Assembly (NCBI GenBank): GCA_037576195.1
Contig: CM075102.1
Location: 39,428,745-39,492,744 of the forward strand
From: Phytoseiulus persimilis
Taxonomy: Eukaryota > Arthropoda > Arachnida > Mesostigmata > Phytoseiidae
Reading direction: 5' to 3'
Length of the DNA stretch: 64,000 nt
The notes under the pieces are model-generated. The model did no database searches. It was not told where the DNA came from and saw only the letters and a list, made by a program, of their open reading frames with translations. Both the position numbers and the translations under genes were made by a program. Positions 60,042 to 64,000 of the stretch are shown here, piece after piece; the first letter of the stretch is position 1; each line of letters begins with the position of its first letter.

Positions 60042-61807
60042 GCGTGGGTAGGTGATACTTTGTTGTTCTCGGTCTACATGTTCGATCGGGGCTCATCGAG
60101 CTCAGCCGTGGCAGTGGATTGATCGAGTCTTGGAACTGCCGCAAGCTTCATATGTTCATTAAGCAGTTGTGTGCTGACAGCGTCTGTGGAGCGATCTCGA
60201 AGGGAATCACGCGCAGCTCTCGCCCGCCTCCTCAAAGTCACCCCGACTTGTCGTTTCGGACTCCACGTCTTCCGACGATACCTCTGTGAGACTCTTCGCG
60301 CTCCCTATCTGATTTTGGCACATCATCTCTACAGAACGAATTTGAGTTTGTGCTCAGGGCATACTCGGTTCAACAGGGGACTAGAAACGATGTTTGTTGA
60401 GGTCTTTGGCAGATCCTAATAGTTTGGCAGAGGATTCACAGTCCATCTCTCGGAATTGAGAAGTTGTGCGTCAGCCGAGGCGAGATCGGACAGAGAACGC
60501 TCGGAGCAACTGTCTGGAAGTGCGGAGTCGATGATCGAGCTCATTGAGGCAGACCACAGAGCGTCTCAGTCAGATACGTGTCGTTACGGCTTCAATTTTC
60601 TCTTCGTCATATCGCATGCTCTCGTATCCCAGATCGATCTCGTTCGATATTTCTTAAGGCTGCGTCGATTATTGGTGTTTCCGACTTATAACGAGGTCAA
60701 CAACATTATCAAGCCTTAGATCCAAGTTGAGCGACAGCATCCTTATGAAGAAACACCATTCGACAACCGGAGTTGGTGTGATTCACCACCGCAAGTGGGC
60801 TTGCCAGCCGTTCTTTACTACGCTCGTGTACGAGCCCGCGAGACGTCTGACACACATCGTTGCGAAGCGTACACTTCTTGTTATTTTAAAACGTCCAACT
60901 AACGAGTGAAGTATGTTTCCGATTGTGCCCGTTTTCTTGAGAGCTCACTCGCCTTCGACACATCGGGGCAGTCGATAAATGAGAACGCACCGACGAGTCC
61001 CACGCGGGAAATGGACCGGGAACGGAGCTAACTTTTCTAGAGATCTCTATCCAAGCTGTCGAAGGATCCAGTTCGAACGAGGATGGTCTCCTCGAGAGAT
61101 CTTCCCTCGGAAGCTGAATCGTTGCGTTGTCTCTGAGTTGCACCCGGTATCTAGCTGATCCAACCACTGCGCGCGCGAAATATTCTTCCGCTGCTGGAAT
61201 TCCTCAAGACTCATCCACGCCCGAGGGTTGACCGATGAAACACGACGCTCATGGGACTCTGAAGTCCTCTCATGCAATATCTGAATTCACTTCGAAAAGC
61301 ACTTGCAAGTTTCCGCATTTGGGTCTTCGATTTCATCTTTCTCAGAGTCCTTCTTCACAAATCACTGGTGAACCCAGTTGTGCCGCGACTGACGCCTCGT
61401 GTGGTTTCCTCCGTGGAGAATGGTCCTCTTGTGAGTTGACCCCTATGCCGCACTTCGGAAAAAACGCTCCAAAGTATCGCCCAGGTCCAACCGCGGCTAG
61501 GATGTATCGGACGATGTTCAGGTCGGACTACACATAATGCCGAATCGTCGCCGAATCACATGATCTACCAAGTGGGAGCCGTCATGGAGGACGAGCGGAC
61601 AACAATGATGGGTAAGATTGAATGGACTCGTCGGTGTTACAGAAGTTTGAACTTGCTGCGGAAAACCTGCTGCGTTTGCGTCACAGGAATAGGAGCTGAC
61701 CCACGGAAAGAAAAGGCTCAGAGCTGAGCCATCGTCCGGTCTTCCAAGGAACAATCGGTGATCACTCAAACCTCGAGACGTTCGAACTACAATCATCCTC
61801 GGGTGCT

Positions 61808-61813
61808 TATATT
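61808..61813 (+). promoter_or_regulatory. possible TATA element of the cathepsin gene
   Basis: TATATT lies 36 bases before the ATG at 61844. With the usual 25-30 base spacing, transcription would start only a few bases before the start codon, so the leader would be very short. Weak evidence. Confidence 0.3.
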
Positions 61814-61843
61814 CCCCGTCTGAGAAACGGTCCGCCATTCGAC

Positions 61844-63065
61844 ATGAAGCCCTTTATCGTCGCCTGCTTGCTCGTCGCTGCCGCTCGGGCCGACCCCGGT
61901 GTAGTTCAGGCCAAGTGGTCCGCCTTCAAGGCTCAACATGGTGAGTTGGATTGTTCTGGAGTGATCCGAGCCGTACTGTAGGATTGATCGGCGCCCGCTG
62001 AACTCTGAGCGTCCGGAAGAAAGCGTTCGAATCGTTGCACCAAATAATGCTCCACTCTCAGAGAAAAACTACGAGCCTCACGAGGAGGATCTCCGCCTGA
62101 GCAACTTCCTCCAGGCCACGATTGACATCGAGGAGCACAACGCTCGCTTCCACGCTGGCGAAGTCAGCTACTCGCTCGGACACAACGAGTACTCTGATTT
62201 GTCGGCCGCCGAGTTCAAGAGTAAGATGCTCGGAAAGAGGCGCATGAGCTTCCAGGGAAGGAATTTCACCGAGGTTCCTGCGGCCTCGATGCCGTCCCTC
62301 CCACGCAGTGTCGACTGGAGGCAGAAGGGCATCGTAACCCCCCCTAAGGTAGAGTTCACGACCCCAATCTTGCCTTTGACGCTCTCCGTTCTCCGCATAC
62401 TCTAGCGGCCAGACCAGAGCCCATATTTGAGCACCGTTTCGGAATTTCAGAACCAAGAGAGTTGCGGATCCTGCTACTCTTTCGGAGTGCTCGGAGTCGT
62501 CGAATCCGCCATCGCCCAGTCCACCGGAAAGATGGTCGATCTCGCTGAGCAGCAAATCGTAGATTGTTCTTACAACTACCGAGGCGACATGAACGGCGGT
62601 TGCGATGGTGGCCATGAGGTCGTTGTCATGGATTTCGTTTCTGCACGTGGAGTCGTCCTTGAGAACAGCTACAGTTACAGATCTGGTCAAACCAAGACGC
62701 ATCACTCTTGCCAGAGGTCGACCGGATCTTACGGCAAGGGTCTCAAGTACAGAGAGGTCAAGCCCGGAGACGAGCGAAAGCTGGCTGAGGCTGTCGCCCA
62801 GTACGGCACCATGGTCATGTCCATCTCTGGAGAGAACAGGGACTTCCAGATGTACAGGGGAGGCATCTACGACAACTCCAACTGCTCTAAGCAAGTGGAT
62901 CACGTCATTTCTGTCGTCGGCTACGGGTCTGAGAACGGCAAAGACTTCTGGATTGTCAAGAACTCCTGGGGAAGCACTTGGGGCGAGAATGGTTTCGGAA
63001 GGGTTCTGAGAGGTGTCAACATGTGCGGTGTTGTCTCTGACAGCTCTTGGTCTGTCTCCGTCTGA
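61844..63065 (+). CDS. cathepsin L-like cysteine protease (papain family C1), three exons
   Basis: Exons 61844-61940, 62062-62348 and 62451-63065; introns of 121 and 102 bp, the first phase 1 and the second phase 0; 332 aa, the usual length for cathepsin L precursors. Residues 1-16 are a signal peptide. The propeptide carries a degenerate ERFNIN helix (E..LR.., then F, I and HN; the first N is Ala) and a GHNEYSDL segment matching the GNFD motif. The mature enzyme begins near LPRSVDW (about 112). Catalytic set: Gln130, Cys136 in SCGSC, His279 in DHVISVVGYG and Asn299 in KNSWG. GCDGG is also present. It should be an active endopeptidase of lysosome or gut lumen. Odd: the residue after the catalytic Cys is Tyr, where the family has Trp. 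The second donor (AAG|GTAGAG) is weak but the frame requires it. An ATTAAA follows at 63084. Confidence 0.93.
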
Positions 63066-63083
63066 GCGCCCACTTCTAGAGGA

Positions 63084-63089
63084 ATTAAA
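63084..63089 (+). terminator. poly(A) signal of the cathepsin gene (ATTAAA variant)
   Basis: ATTAAA 19 bases after the TGA stop at 63063-63065, implying a very short 3' UTR as in the EGF-like gene. Confidence 0.6.
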
Positions 63090-64000
63090 CATTTGAACAT
63101 TTTCAAACGAGTCTTCCGCTGCAGGATTCGAAATTGAGTCCTCTCAACAGCATCAATGTGTGTCTTCGTCACGCTCTCCAGCCTGATACTGGAACTTTCT
63201 CGAAGATTCCGGGAGGGCTATGGAATCCCGAATGATCGCGTACGGTAGGACCAAGGAAACCCATCCAAAGACTCTTGAGGTCACTCTGCACAACCTACAC
63301 ACACACGCTCCAAAGGAACTCAAGTGATTCGTCCGAGAGCAACCTGCTCTTTCCCACTATTCCTTGAGCTTTCGCCCGATCGGTCCATCTGCTCGAGCCT
63401 CAGTAGATTCTTGTGGGGATCTGTGTTTTTTCCCCGTCTTGCGACTCTCCGGATTTCCTGAAAGGGGATTGAAGAACCCCTCGCTCGCACCTTGGATATG
63501 TATGAATCACATCCATGGTGAGTCAAGCGCCGAACGCTCCAACAAGACATGCCGGCTCTAGCATGCTGGAACGGAGCTCGTTGTCACGCTGGGGAGACCA
63601 ACTTGGAGGTCAACCAAGAGTACGATGGGTTTATTCGCGCTCTGTTCCTCCTTCCAAGCACAGCCTCGGATCGTGAATACCATTGAGCCCACTAAGAGCG
63701 TCCGTTATACGAAGAATCCAGCAATGCGGTCATGCTGCGGACAGTCGCTTCCTGTAGGCGTTTTCTTGCATCGCTTTCACTTTCATCGGTAGTGGGCTTT
63801 CATTTCCAGTCAGTCGGGCGCCAGATTTCCAGTCAGTCTCCCGCATCCACGAGGATGCTTCTCCCGTCCCCTACTGAACGGGAGAAAGATTTTGTGCTAT
63901 TTTCCCGAAATCCAGGGCTGTCGGTTGGTGTCAGGTATCAACCGCGAGTCGGCACTCACTTTGTATAGGCGCGAGACTCCGGAATTGCCTCTCGAACTGC
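63090..64000. other. right flank, no firm gene
   Basis: A direct repeat of ATTTCCAGTCAGTC occurs at 63802-63815 and 63825-63838. A TTTATT near 63629 could be a poly(A) signal for a minus-strand gene to the right. A 78-codon ATG-started + strand frame (63732-63968) has an Arg/Ser-rich N-terminus but no recognised domain. Confidence 0.35.

Larger units (their letters stand above)
56228..61800. other. no firm gene; inverted duplication and coding-like frames inside
   Basis: Contains the inverted repeat arms at 57656 and 58354 and two protein-like minus-strand ORFs at 57077-57427 and 59691-60041, listed separately. Other open frames (for example 59426-59653 and 60456-60719) begin at non-ATG codons and have no recognised domain. 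No RNA gene seen. Confidence 0.35.

Noticed and set aside
61518..61838. 106-codon minus-strand ORF with ATG, divergent from the cathepsin gene
   Set aside because: It overlaps the probable cathepsin promoter, has no domain and no poly(A) signal; chance is more likely.
62058..63092. 344-codon open frame on the minus strand
   Set aside because: It is exactly antisense to the cathepsin exons, whose frame, splice sites and catalytic residues are clear. It is a shadow.
1..64000. CRISPR arrays, operons, phage or bacterial defence islands
   Set aside because: No regularly spaced direct repeats and no closely packed intronless gene runs; the window is eukaryotic.

Overview
The window looks like nuclear DNA of an arthropod. 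The firm genes are protein coding with GT-AG introns and AATAAA or ATTAAA poly(A) signals. GC is near one half by eye, CG dinucleotides are common, and the best-resolved genes are animal families: an SLC16-like transporter, a papain-family protease and an EGF-domain membrane protein. A mite, for example a mesostigmatid, is my best guess, but that is inference only. There are no bacterial operons, rRNA, CRISPR arrays or convincing tRNAs.

Layout, all firm genes on the + strand. 1-2606: left flank, perhaps holding the last non-coding exon of a gene from outside. 2607-3413: intronless EGF-like single-pass membrane protein. 3846-5537: two-exon small membrane-anchored protein of unknown family with its own AATAAA. 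5625-9804: no firm gene. 9805-10602: intronless 265-aa protein with a BTB-like stretch. 11157-11915: possible coding exon. 13892-52133: an 11-exon monocarboxylate-transporter-like gene reconstructed here with continuous splice phase, 746 aa. It has a 29.9-kb first intron, one short GC-AG intron and a C-terminal PDZ-type ending. 52134-61843: no firm gene, but a degenerate 45-bp tandem repeat, a diverged inverted duplication and several exon-like open frames. 61844-63065: three-exon cathepsin L-like protease with a complete catalytic set. 63090-64000: right flank.

The genes do not form an obvious pathway and look like ordinary neighbours: a plasma-membrane solute transporter, a secreted or lysosomal protease, two small membrane proteins and a possible BTB-type protein. 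I found no convincing undescribed system. The best leads are departures from family motifs in the transporter and protease, the in-frame GC-AG intron, two perfect inverted repeats in transporter introns, and a few unannotated coding-like frames. Most of the many long open frames on both strands are shadows of a stop-poor composition.
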